Origin: Pseudomonadota bacterium
GTDB taxonomy: Bacteria > Pseudomonadota > Gammaproteobacteria > Acidiferrobacterales > UBA6901
Assembly (NCBI GenBank): GCA_021819085.1
Contig: JAKASJ010000023.1
Location: 1-56,618, forward strand
DNA: 56,618 nt
Direction: 5' to 3'
In this document: positions 9,984-18,287 of the stretch, piece by piece
How the letters are laid out: every line of letters starts with the position of its first letter
Numbering within the stretch: the stretch's first letter is position 1
Notes under the pieces: model-generated
What the model was told of the DNA's origin: nothing
Seen by the model: only the letters and a program-made list of their open reading frames with translations
Database searches by the model: none
Made by a program: the position numbers and the translations under genes

Positions 9984-10615
9984 TCCGCCACCCCGCACAC
10001 AGGATCGTGCTGGCGAGTAACAATCCCGGGAAATTACGGGAATTCTCGGCGCTACTTACGGATTTGCACTATGAGATCCTGCCCCAGGCGCATTTTGGAA
10101 TACCGGAAGCAGACGAGACCGGTCTGACTTTTGTTGAAAACGCGATCATCAAGGCGCGCAACGCCGCCAAATACAGCGAGTTGCCGGCGCTCGCTGACGA
10201 CTCGGGCCTTGAGGTGGACGCGCTCGGGGGCGCACCGGGCATTTACTCGGCCCGCTACGCGGGGCACGGATCGAACGACCGTCGCAACCTGGAAAAGCTG
10301 TTGGCCGACCTCGCCGGAGTTGCGGACCCGCAGCGCACTGCGCGTTTTCAGTGCGTACTTGTATTTCTGCGGCATGCCCTCGATCCAACACCGCTCATCT
10401 GTCATGGGGCATGGGAAGGACGCATCCTGCAACAGGCTCGCGGAAGCAGTGGCTTCGGTTATGATCCGGTGTTTTACGTCCCTACACACGGCTGCTCGGC
10501 CGCCGAACTCCCGCCCGAAGTAAAGAACGCACTGAGCCATCGCGGACAGGCGCTGCGGCAACTGCTGGCAGCGCTCAGCCGTGTCCAGGCTGAATGTCCC
10601 GCCCATCCGCAATGA
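9980..10615 (+). CDS. rdgB: XTP/dITP pyrophosphatase (RdgB/HAM1)
   Basis: The enzyme hydrolyses non-canonical purine triphosphates (dITP, XTP) and so keeps them out of DNA and RNA. The 211-residue protein has the HAM1 signatures: the substrate loop [12 protein letters not shown] near residue 10, the catalytic segment [28 protein letters not shown], the [14 protein letters not shown] motif and the C-terminal ALSHRGQAL. The start is the GTG at 9980, which overlaps the rph stop (GTGTGA arrangement). The order rph-rdgB-hemW is shared with many proteobacteria. Confidence 0.97.
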   Translation: MIRHPAHRIVLASNNPGKLREFSALLTDLHYEILPQAHFGIPEADETGLTFVENAIIKARNAAKYSELPALADDSGLEVDALGGAPGIYSARYAGHGSNDRRNLEKLLADLAGVADPQRTARFQCVLVFLRHALDPTPLICHGAWEGRILQQARGSSGFGYDPVFYVPTHGCSAAELPPEVKNALSHRGQALRQLLAALSRVQAECPAHPQ

Positions 10616-10792
10616 CGGTATGGTGACAGCCAGACCGCGGCAGGCTGGGCTGTCCGTGGAAGATTAAGAACCGCATCCCTACCTCACGGCTACAGAGCCC
10701 TGACACGCCATTACCCTGGAACAATCCCGCATAAGGCCCGCTTCCGGAAGGCGCCCGGAATGTTGCCGGTTTGGCCTGCCAGCGCAATCACG

Positions 10793-12028
10793 ATGGTACA
10801 ATGGCAATCGATCACCAGCCGTCGGGCTTCGATATTGCACATTTCTGCACCGCCACCGCTGTCGCTTTATATCCATCTTCCCTGGTGTGCGAAGAAGTGT
10901 CCCTATTGCGACTTCAATTCGCATGGTCTGGACACGGTCTCTGGTCGGCACAGCAGCGTTCCCGATGCCCGCTATGTTGACGCGCTGATCGCCGATCTTG
11001 AGCATGACCTGCACAGAGTGTGGGGACGCACGGTTCGCAGCATCTTCATCGGCGGCGGCACGCCAAGCCTCTTTCCCCCGGACGCAATTGACCGCCTGCT
11101 GTCCGGGATACGGGCACGCCTGCCGGTGCTTCCCGGAGCGGAGATTACGTTGGAGGCAAACCCCGGCGCCGTCGAGGGCCGGCATTTTTCCGGATACCGC
11201 GCTGCCGGCGTGAACCGTCTGTCACTTGGCGTCCAGAGCTTCGATCCGGCATTATTGCGCGCCCTGGGTCGGATTCACGGCTGTGACGAGGCGCTGCGCG
11301 CGGTGGAAGCGGCACGGCAAGCCGGTTTCGATAACCTCAATCTGGATCTCATGTACGGCTTGCCGCAACAGAATGTCGAATCGGCCCTGCGGGATGTCAA
11401 TACCGCCCTCGGTTTGCGGCCCGCACACCTGTCGATATACCAGTTGACCATCGAGCCCAATACGCTGTTCCACGCAAAGCCGCCGCAGCTGCCTGACGAG
11501 GACGAAATCGCTGGCATGCAACAGGTGTTGCAGGAGCGCGTTGCCGAAGAGGGCTACGGCCACTACGAGGTATCCGCTTACGCCCTCGCAGGACTCGAGT
11601 GCCGGCATAACCTGAACTACTGGCGCTTCGGGGATTACCTTGGCATCGGGGCTGGAGCACACGCCAAGATCACCGATGCATCCGGCATCTCGCGCCTGTG
11701 GAAGGTAAAGCGCCCTGACGACTACATGCTGAGCGCCGGGACACCTGCGTCTATCGGCGGGGAACAGCGCCTGACACACGCGGAAAGCACATTTGAGTTC
11801 ATGCTCAATGCACTTCGGCTGCAGGGTGGATTTCCGGGTACGCTGTTCACGGAACGTACTGGCCTGCCGCTTTCGGTGGTCGAGGCTCCCATGCGTGAGG
11901 CCGAGGCCCTGGGCCTGATTCGCCGGACGGCCGGTTCCCTGTGCCCGACCGATCTGGGGCAACGGTTTCTCAACGATCTGGTCGCACTGTTTCTGCCAGC
12001 CACCCCGGATGAAGCGCGGATAGCCTGA
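10793..12028 (+). CDS. hemW: Radical SAM heme chaperone HemW
   Basis: HemW-type proteins bind heme and an S-adenosylmethionine-ligated iron-sulfur cluster and are thought to deliver heme to respiratory enzymes; they lack coproporphyrinogen dehydrogenase activity. The protein has LSYIH-like SLYIHLPWC, the cluster motif CAKKCPYCDF (C-x3-C-x2-C), FIGGGTPSL, EANPGAVEG and GVQSFDPALLRALGR. It lacks the extra Cys after the motif that is typical of HemN. The start is uncertain: the ATG at 10793 gives 411 residues, about 20 longer at the N terminus than the usual start near PPPLSLYIH, and no clear ribosome binding site resolves it. It follows rdgB after a 177-bp gap. Confidence 0.93.
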   Translation: MVQWQSITSRRASILHISAPPPLSLYIHLPWCAKKCPYCDFNSHGLDTVSGRHSSVPDARYVDALIADLEHDLHRVWGRTVRSIFIGGGTPSLFPPDAIDRLLSGIRARLPVLPGAEITLEANPGAVEGRHFSGYRAAGVNRLSLGVQSFDPALLRALGRIHGCDEALRAVEAARQAGFDNLNLDLMYGLPQQNVESALRDVNTALGLRPAHLSIYQLTIEPNTLFHAKPPQLPDEDEIAGMQQVLQERVAEEGYGHYEVSAYALAGLECRHNLNYWRFGDYLGIGAGAHAKITDASGISRLWKVKRPDDYMLSAGTPASIGGEQRLTHAESTFEFMLNALRLQGGFPGTLFTERTGLPLSVVEAPMREAEALGLIRRTAGSLCPTDLGQRFLNDLVALFLPATPDEARIA

Positions 12029-12555
12029 CGGCCTGCCGGCTATCCGACCGAACACAGTCGGGACGGCCGCCCGCGGGACACATTTTGTGGCCAGCCGAGT
12101 TCTGGCTGCGTCAACGGCATTTCGACACATACCGCCAGTCTGTTTCCTGCCAGGACGCACTCGAACAACGCATCATGTTCCATCCAGGCCCCGGAACAGC
12201 TTGGTGACAAAGTCCGGCGCACACGTCGGCAGCACAAGCCGCGTACACGACCTCAATGTACCGGACCGACTAGCTCCATCCAGTCGCGAGAAAATCCAAA
12301 GAACCCATGTGCGGAAAAAGCCCGCGGCTGCGCCAACCAGCGAATCCGGCTACAATGCACCGCTTACAGAAATTGTCCCTGGGACTTGGTCGACTGCATC
12401 GGCGCCGTGCAGTCGGGTCTGTTGTCCGGGCCAGCATGGAAGACGCCGCCCCGCAATCGCGGCCAGGCTCGGGAGACCCACAGATCCAATATCCAGTCCG
12501 GTGACTGCAGCACTGATTCGAGGGATGACGATGTTGCCGATTTCGGGAGGTCACG
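12029..12555 (+). other. 527-bp gap; possible structured leader of hemJ
   Basis: I see no credible protein gene here. The open frames on both strands have no recognisable product and no ribosome binding site. The second half contains RNA-like structure. A perfect 8-bp stem (CGACTGCA with TGCAGTCG) lies at 12391-12415 and is enclosed by GGAC (12382-12385) and GTCC (12424-12427). GTCCC-T-GGGAC at 12375-12385 offers an alternative pairing. A possible -10 box TACAAT lies at 12351-12356, but no good -35 is present. It could be a transcribed leader of hemJ or a small RNA; it matches no riboswitch class I can recognise. Confidence 0.35.
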
Positions 12556-12969
12556 ATGCTGTGGGTTAAGGCCCTACACATCATTTTCATGGTGACCTGG
12601 TTTGCAGGTCTCTTCTATCTGCCTAGGCTTTTCGTCTACCACGCGATGGCCAGCGACGCCACCAGCTGCGAACGCTTCAAGGTCATGGAGCGCAAGCTTT
12701 ATTATGGGATCATGACGCCAGGGGCGGTATTGACCATCCTGTTCGGGCTCTGGCTGTGGCTCGGCTATGGATTCCACGGACTATGGCTCGACATCAAGGT
12801 CGTCCTGGTCGCCGTTCTCATCGGATTCCATATTTACTGCGGCAAGCTGCTCATTGATTTTCGTCATGACCGCAATCGTCACGGACATGTATTCTACCGG
12901 TGGCTCAATGAATTCCCCGCATTGATTCTGGTTGCGGTGGTAATCCTGGTGGTCGTCAAGCCGGTCTGA
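12556..12969 (+). CDS. hemJ: Protoporphyrinogen IX oxidase HemJ
   Basis: HemJ is the membrane enzyme, unrelated to HemG and HemY, that oxidises protoporphyrinogen IX to protoporphyrin IX in many proteobacteria. The 137-residue protein has four hydrophobic segments. It carries the family stretches LWVKALHIIFMVTWFAGLF, LPRLFVYHAM and RKLYYGIMTPGA, with the conserved His (in KALH and VYH) and Lys (DIKV) residues expected for heme-associated function. A strong GGGAGG ribosome binding site at 12546-12551 precedes the ATG. CopD-type membrane proteins are similar, but the LPRLFVYH and MTPGA motifs point to HemJ. It is one of several heme-related genes in this window (hemW, a HemN-like gene, hemE). 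Confidence 0.93.
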   Translation: MLWVKALHIIFMVTWFAGLFYLPRLFVYHAMASDATSCERFKVMERKLYYGIMTPGAVLTILFGLWLWLGYGFHGLWLDIKVVLVAVLIGFHIYCGKLLIDFRHDRNRHGHVFYRWLNEFPALILVAVVILVVVKPV

Positions 12970-13086
12970 CTGATGACGCGTGGCTATTGAATTTGGCACG
13001 GCACGGCATCACCATTGAGCGGAAAGCTTTACCAAAAAAATAACCTGTCTACAGGTATGGAGGAGGCTTACATTCAGGAGAGGGTA

Positions 13087-14424
13087 ATGCGAATGAGACT
13101 CGCTCTATCCTTGCTGCTGACCGCCTGCAGCCTTCGTGCGGCCCCAGCACAAGGACTGGTCACGATTGATCAGGCGGTCCGTTATGGTCTGCAACACAAC
13201 CTCGTACTAAGGGAAAGCGGCGAGCAGCTGCGTACAGCACGCGCGCGTCTTGGCGTAGCCAAGTCGGGCCGCTTCCCACAACTCAACGCCCGGTATTTCG
13301 TGCAGCGCAGCAACAACCCGCTCGATGCGTTTGCCAGCAAGCTGAACACACGCTCGGTAGACCCCGCGACGGATTTCACCGCCAGCGCCCTGAACGATCC
13401 CGGCGCCAGCACTTTGAACGCCACCGAGATCGCCGTACAGCTGCCGATATATACCGGCGGAAAACTCAGCGCCGCGATCCGCGGTGCGCGGTATCACGAG
13501 CAGGCGGCAGGCTTCGATCTCGACCGTGTGCGTCAGCAGACCGTTTTTCAGATTATGCGTGCCTACTATGCGGCACAGGCTGCCATCCACGGCCGGCAAA
13601 TCGCCGCCGACGCAGTGGCCGCGGCTCGTGGACATGTCGAAACCACCCGGCGTCTTGTGCGTGAAGGCCGCATAGTCGTATCCGACCGCATGACCGCCGA
13701 ACTCAATCTCGCCGCAGTCGAGGGGGCAAACGAAAAGGCCGTTAATCGAGCGCGTCTGGCGCTGGACCAACTGAAGCTGGCCATGGGCATGCCGGTCAAC
13801 GATCACATAGCGCTTCCTCCATGGCAGGAACCCGACGTGCAGCCCCTGGAGCCGTTGCCGGTACTTGAACAACAGGCGCTGACGGCGCGCACCGATCTTG
13901 CGGCGGCACGCTCCATGATTTCGGCTGGTAATGCGAACATCGATGAGGCGCATGCCGCATTCAAGCCACAGGTGAGCCTCGTTGCCAGCAGCGACTGGTA
14001 CAGCCGCCACTTCGGCTTCACGACCAGCTCCCAGAGCGTCATGGGTGTAGTCAGCGTGAATCTGTTCAGCGGCAACCGCGACACCCATGAACTTGCCGCA
14101 GCCCGCGACCAGAAAGCCGAGTCGGAACTGCGCGTGATGGATCTGGAGCAGGTTATTCTCAACCAGGTACGTGCTGCGTACTACGGCGTCAAGGAAGCGA
14201 TTGCGCGGCGCAAGATCGCGGCGGCAAACGTCGCCAGGGCACGCGAGACGGTGCGTCTTGTCAAGCAGCGCTATGGCGAGGGACGTACGATACTGCTCGA
14301 CGTGCTCGATGCGGAGCAGCTGCTGGTGGCAGCCCGCAACGAAAAGCTTGCCTCGTCTCTGGAGCTTGCCACGAATCAGGCCGCGCTGGGGCTATCCGAG
14401 GGCACTCTGAGCGGCCCGCAGTGA
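13087..14424 (+). CDS. TolC-family outer membrane efflux protein
   Basis: This is the outer membrane channel of an RND efflux system. The 445-residue product starts with a Sec signal peptide (Arg-rich start, hydrophobic core LALSLLLTACSL, cleavage probably after APA near residue 21). Two repeated OEP domains follow, each with long amphipathic helices and the family motif in VDQAVRYGLQHN-like and ILLDVLDAEQLLVAARNEK segments. The ATG at 13087 has an AGGAGAGGG ribosome binding site directly upstream, which decides the start over an in-frame upstream ATG. It is the first gene of an operon with a small lipoprotein and the RND pump, so all three probably act together. The substrate is unknown. Confidence 0.94.
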   Translation: MRMRLALSLLLTACSLRAAPAQGLVTIDQAVRYGLQHNLVLRESGEQLRTARARLGVAKSGRFPQLNARYFVQRSNNPLDAFASKLNTRSVDPATDFTASALNDPGASTLNATEIAVQLPIYTGGKLSAAIRGARYHEQAAGFDLDRVRQQTVFQIMRAYYAAQAAIHGRQIAADAVAAARGHVETTRRLVREGRIVVSDRMTAELNLAAVEGANEKAVNRARLALDQLKLAMGMPVNDHIALPPWQEPDVQPLEPLPVLEQQALTARTDLAAARSMISAGNANIDEAHAAFKPQVSLVASSDWYSRHFGFTTSSQSVMGVVSVNLFSGNRDTHELAAARDQKAESELRVMDLEQVILNQVRAAYYGVKEAIARRKIAAANVARARETVRLVKQRYGEGRTILLDVLDAEQLLVAARNEKLASSLELATNQAALGLSEGTLSGPQ

Positions 14425-14445
14425 CACAACATTAGGAGCTCAGAC

Positions 14446-14823
14446 ATGGGCTATAGACCCTCGCGGTCATGGCTGCCAACAGCAGCGGCGCTGCTGCTTT
14501 CACTGGCGCTCGGTGCCTGTGCCGGGAAGCCCCCGACTCCGGCGCTGGTGCTGCCGACACTGGTCCGCCCGGTCGTCAAGCTGCAGCCCTCGCCTTCAGC
14601 TGCGACCGAGGTATTGATTCCCGCCGGCGCATTCATCGTCCGCGGCGGTCTTCCCGGGGTGTTCGTGCTGCGCAACGGCCTCGCGCGCTTTCGTATGGTC
14701 AGGATCGGGAAGCCGCGCGGTGACCGTCTCCAGGTACTGAGCGGCCTGTCCGGGAACGAAACTCTGGTACTGGGGAATCTCGCCGGCGTGCATGACGGCA
14801 GCCCGATCACCGTGCGCCAATAG
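14446..14823 (+). CDS. Small lipoprotein with RND adaptor C-terminal domain
   Basis: This is a 125-residue protein between the outer membrane factor and the RND pump, where a periplasmic adaptor of about 350 residues would be expected. A signal peptide ends in the lipobox LGAC (Cys25), so the mature form is a lipoprotein of about 100 residues. Residues about 55-124 (LIPAGAFIVRGGLPGVFVLRNG, then GDRLQVLSGLSGNETLVLG and VHDGSPITVR) resemble only the last, membrane-proximal domain of HlyD/AcrA-type adaptors. The hairpin, lipoyl and barrel domains are absent. A TAGGAGCT ribosome binding site precedes the ATG and the frame is clean, so it does not look like a decayed gene. The adaptor resemblance is read by eye. 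Confidence 0.75.
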   Translation: MGYRPSRSWLPTAAALLLSLALGACAGKPPTPALVLPTLVRPVVKLQPSPSAATEVLIPAGAFIVRGGLPGVFVLRNGLARFRMVRIGKPRGDRLQVLSGLSGNETLVLGNLAGVHDGSPITVRQ

Positions 14824-14848
14824 TGGGCTCCGAAAATAAGGGGAAATC

Positions 14849-17800
14849 GTGGTCGAGCCGACGAATCAACATAAGCAGGAAGGCGACGCGCGCCGGATGA
14901 ATATCGCCGGGCGCATCACAAATTACTTTGTCGACAGCAAAGTGACGATCCTCATCCTCGTCGTGGCTGTGCTCGCCGGAATAATGGCACTGCTTGTGAC
15001 ACCGCGCGAGGAAAATCCGCAGATTGTCGTTCCGGCGGCAAACATCATCGTCACCAAGCCCGGTGCCTCACCCAAAGAGGTCGAGCAGCTGATCATCAAA
15101 CCGCTGGAGTCGATCCTGCAGGGCCTCACCGGCGTTGATCACACCTACGGAATCGCCACCGATTCCATGGGCGTCGTGACAGTCCGGTTCAACGTCGGAC
15201 AGAACCGCGAAGCCTCGATGGTCAGGCTCTACGATCGCATCATGAGCAACCTCGACCGTATGCCGCCCGGGACCAACCTGCCGCTGGTCAAACCGGTGAA
15301 TGTGGACAATGTGCCAATAATGGCCATTACGCTCTCGTCCGCTACCATGGACGACTACCACCTGCGGCGCGTCGCCGATGACGTGCTCGAGCACCTGCGG
15401 CGCGTCAAGGGCACATCGCTGACGTACCTTCTCGGCGGGCGCAAACGCCAGATCAATGTCGACTTTGATCTGGAACGCATGCGCCACTACAACGTCAGCC
15501 TTTTCGACATCCGGCGCGTGCTCGAAGCAACCAACGTCGACATCCCTTCCGGGACCCTGGTCAGCAACGGCCGGGTAAGCACAGTCATTGCGGGCGGGAT
15601 GCTGCGCAATGCCGCTGAGGTACGTAATCTGGTCGTTTCCCTTTATGCCCATCGGCCGGTCTATCTCAAAGATATCGCAACCATCACCGATGGCCCCGGC
15701 CAAATCAAGTACGTACACCGCATTGGATACGGACCGGCCTACACGGGCGTGCGTAATCCGGACTTCGAGGAGCCCGCGGTCACCATCGCAATCGCAAAGA
15801 GCAAGGGGACAAATGCTGTGACGGTGGCGGACAGCGTTCTGGCCGAACTCCACCGCATACAGCCGCAGCTGATACCCCCGGGAGTGCATGTCGACATCAC
15901 GCGCGACGACGGCAAGCGCGCGAACGAAGCGGTCAATACCCTCATCGAGCACCTGACGATTGCCATCGTCACCGTTGTGCTGCTGCTTGTCGTGTTTCTC
16001 GGGTGGCGTGCCGCAAGCATTGTCACCATCACCATTCCACTTATCCTGTTCATCACCCTGGCAGTCGGCATGGTCGCCGGGCAGAGCATAAACCGTATCA
16101 CGCTGTTTGCCCTGATACTCTCGCTCGGCCTGATGGTGGACGATTCGATCGTAGTCATCGAGAACATATTCCGTCACTACAGCATGAAGGGTGCAGACCG
16201 CCTCGCGGGTGCAGTGCGGGCCGTCAACGAAATTGGGCGCCCGACCAATCTGGCGACCTTCACCGTGATTGTCGCCTTTCTTCCGATGTTCTGGGTCCAC
16301 GGCATGATGGGGCCGTACATGGCGCCCATTCCGTTCAATGTCCCCGTAGCCATGATCACGTCGCTGGCCATTGCCTACTCGGTCGCGCCCTGGGCGGCAT
16401 ATCGCTGGCTGCACCTCACGCCCGGACAGCACATTGAGGAGCACGCGCCGGGATGGCTGGAGCGCGGCTACGCATTGATAATGGGAAGGCTGCTCGGCAG
16501 TCGGCGTCTGCGTCTGGCGTTTTTTCTTGGCATCACGCTTCTCATGGTACTGGTTCTGGCCATGCCGGTGTTCAAGCTGGTGCAATTTAAAATGCTTCCC
16601 AAGAACAACACCGACACCTTCAATATCACAGTGGACATGCCGGCGGGCACCGCGCTGGAGCAGACCGATCGTGTAGTACGGAGGATCGGTGACATACTGC
16701 GCAAAGTACCGGACGTCACGAACTACGAATCTACGGTAGGAAGGCCGGGCGTCATCGACTTCAACGGCCTGCTGCGCGGTTCGAGCCTCAAGCAGGGTCC
16801 ACAGTACGCCGAGGTGCGCGTCAACCTGAAGGACAAACGTCACCGCAGCGAATCCTCGATCACGATCGTACGCTCCCTTCGGCCTGCAATCGCCAGGCTC
16901 GAGACAAGGACCGGAGCCAACATCAAACTGGTTGAGGAGCCACCCGGACCGCCGGTGCGTGCGACGATACTGGCGGAGCTGTACGGACCAAACTACCGCA
17001 AGCTGCGTCAAATAGCCAAGGAGTTGCGCTATGACGTTTTTGCCAAAACCGCGGATGTCGTCGATATCGACGACAGTACCACTGCCGACACAACCCAGTA
17101 CCGCATCGTGGTCGATCGCAGGAAGGCGGCGCTTGCGGGGATTCTGCCGGTGGAAGTGGCACAGACACTGCAGGCATTTCTCGGAGGCTATGACGCCGGG
17201 GCGGTACATATCGCGAGGGAAAAGGAGCCGGTTCTCATTCATTTCCAGATTCCGGTCCCGGACCGGGTCTTGCCTTCCGACCTGCGCAACATATTTTTTA
17301 CCAACCCGGCGGGCAACGAGATTTCTCTCGGGAATATCGCGCAGATCAGGCCGGTTCAGGCACCCAAGCCGATCCTGTTTCAGGATCAGCGACCGGTCGT
17401 GTATGTAACCGGGGAAATGGGGACCGGCAGTCCGGTGTATGCGGTTCTGCACATGTGGCAGTACCTGCGCACGCACCCGCTTCCCGACGGTGTGCGGCTC
17501 AAACAGGACTTCATGTCCTACCCTGCAACAACCGCTTATGGTCTTCGCTGGGGCGGGGAGATGCGCCTTACGTTGGACGTGTTCCGTGATTTGGGCCGGG
17601 CATTTGCAGTGGCGATCGTGCTTATTTATGTAATTCTGGTCGCCTACTACCGGTCATTCATGATACCGCTCATCGTAATGGGCGCCATTCCACTGACCAT
17701 CATCGGCGTGTTTCCCGGGCACGCAATCATGGACCTGATCGAGGGGCACTATTATTTCACTGCAACGTCCATGATCGGGGTAATCGCGCTGGCCGGCATC

Positions 17801-18100
17801 GTCGTGCGCAATTCGCTGCTGCTTATCGATTTCATCCTGGACTTCCGCCGTGCTGGGCATGGCCTGCGTGAAGCCGTGCTTCAGGCAGGCATAACCCGGA
17901 TGCGGCCGATTCTGCTGACCGCGCTCGCGATTATTTTGGGTACGGCAGCCATGGTGACCGATCCGGTCTTTGGCGGTCTGGCCATATCGCTTATTTCCGG
18001 CACCTTTGCATCGACTGTGTTGACACTGTTCGTCATTCCCCTCATATACTATATGTACGAGGCGCGGCGGGAAGGAAAGGTCGCGTCTCGCAACGTGTAA
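14849..18100 (+). CDS. RND-family efflux transporter permease
   Basis: This is an inner membrane proton-driven pump of 1083 residues, the normal RND size with 12 transmembrane helices and two large periplasmic loops. The GTG at 14849 has an AAGGGGA ribosome binding site; an in-frame ATG at 14897 (MNIAGRITNYF) is an alternative. It has the RND N-terminal pattern TPREENPQI and VTKPGASPKEVEQLI. TM4 has the proton-relay Asp pair (Asp431, Asp432) in MVDDSIVVIENIF. The C-terminal half contains GEMRLTLDVFRDLGRAFAVAIVLIY. It is closest in feel to the branch of HAE-like pumps with TPREE N termini, not to AcrB or CusA. A hairpin after the stop (18106-18136, then TTTTT) probably ends the operon. Confidence 0.95.
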   Translation: MVEPTNQHKQEGDARRMNIAGRITNYFVDSKVTILILVVAVLAGIMALLVTPREENPQIVVPAANIIVTKPGASPKEVEQLIIKPLESILQGLTGVDHTYGIATDSMGVVTVRFNVGQNREASMVRLYDRIMSNLDRMPPGTNLPLVKPVNVDNVPIMAITLSSATMDDYHLRRVADDVLEHLRRVKGTSLTYLLGGRKRQINVDFDLERMRHYNVSLFDIRRVLEATNVDIPSGTLVSNGRVSTVIAGGMLRNAAEVRNLVVSLYAHRPVYLKDIATITDGPGQIKYVHRIGYGPAYTGVRNPDFEEPAVTIAIAKSKGTNAVTVADSVLAELHRIQPQLIPPGVHVDITRDDGKRANEAVNTLIEHLTIAIVTVVLLLVVFLGWRAASIVTITIPLILFITLAVGMVAGQSINRITLFALILSLGLMVDDSIVVIENIFRHYSMKGADRLAGAVRAVNEIGRPTNLATFTVIVAFLPMFWVHGMMGPYMAPIPFNVPVAMITSLAIAYSVAPWAAYRWLHLTPGQHIEEHAPGWLERGYALIMGRLLGSRRLRLAFFLGITLLMVLVLAMPVFKLVQFKMLPKNNTDTFNITVDMPAGTALEQTDRVVRRIGDILRKVPDVTNYESTVGRPGVIDFNGLLRGSSLKQGPQYAEVRVNLKDKRHRSESSITIVRSLRPAIARLETRTGANIKLVEEPPGPPVRATILAELYGPNYRKLRQIAKELRYDVFAKTADVVDIDDSTTADTTQYRIVVDRRKAALAGILPVEVAQTLQAFLGGYDAGAVHIAREKEPVLIHFQIPVPDRVLPSDLRNIFFTNPAGNEISLGNIAQIRPVQAPKPILFQDQRPVVYVTGEMGTGSPVYAVLHMWQYLRTHPLPDGVRLKQDFMSYPATTAYGLRWGGEMRLTLDVFRDLGRAFAVAIVLIYVILVAYYRSFMIPLIVMGAIPLTIIGVFPGHAIMDLIEGHYYFTATSMIGVIALAGIVVRNSLLLIDFILDFRRAGHGLREAVLQAGITRMRPILLTALAIILGTAAMVTDPVFGGLAISLISGTFASTVLTLFVIPLIYYMYEARREGKVASRNV

Positions 18101-18105
18101 TCTGG

Positions 18106-18147
18106 CTGTCACCTGAAGCTGAATCGGGAGTGACAGGCAGGTTTTTC
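18106..18147 (+). terminator. Probable terminator of the RND efflux operon
   Basis: A perfect 7-bp inverted repeat, CTGTCAC at 18106-18112 and GTGACAG at 18130-18136, is followed by GCAGG and a TTTTT run. The loop of 17 bases is longer than ideal. It lies 6 bp after the RND stop codon and upstream of the separate HemN-like gene. Confidence 0.4.
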
Positions 18148-18287
18148 TGCGGCGGAAGTGCATTGCCCGGCACTGGTGGAATCTCGCCGTAACGGTCGTG
18201 TTATTCTGTCAGTGGCAGCTCGGATTGCCTGGATCCAGCAGCAGTCGGGCTAAGACAAGGAAGTCGGATAAACAAGCGGAGGGAACC

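Noticed and set aside
15068-17476. An 802-codon open frame antisense to the RND pump
   Set aside because: It is a by-product of GC-rich codon usage in the pump gene. The translation has no domain, is His/Asp/Arg-rich, and lacks a ribosome binding site.
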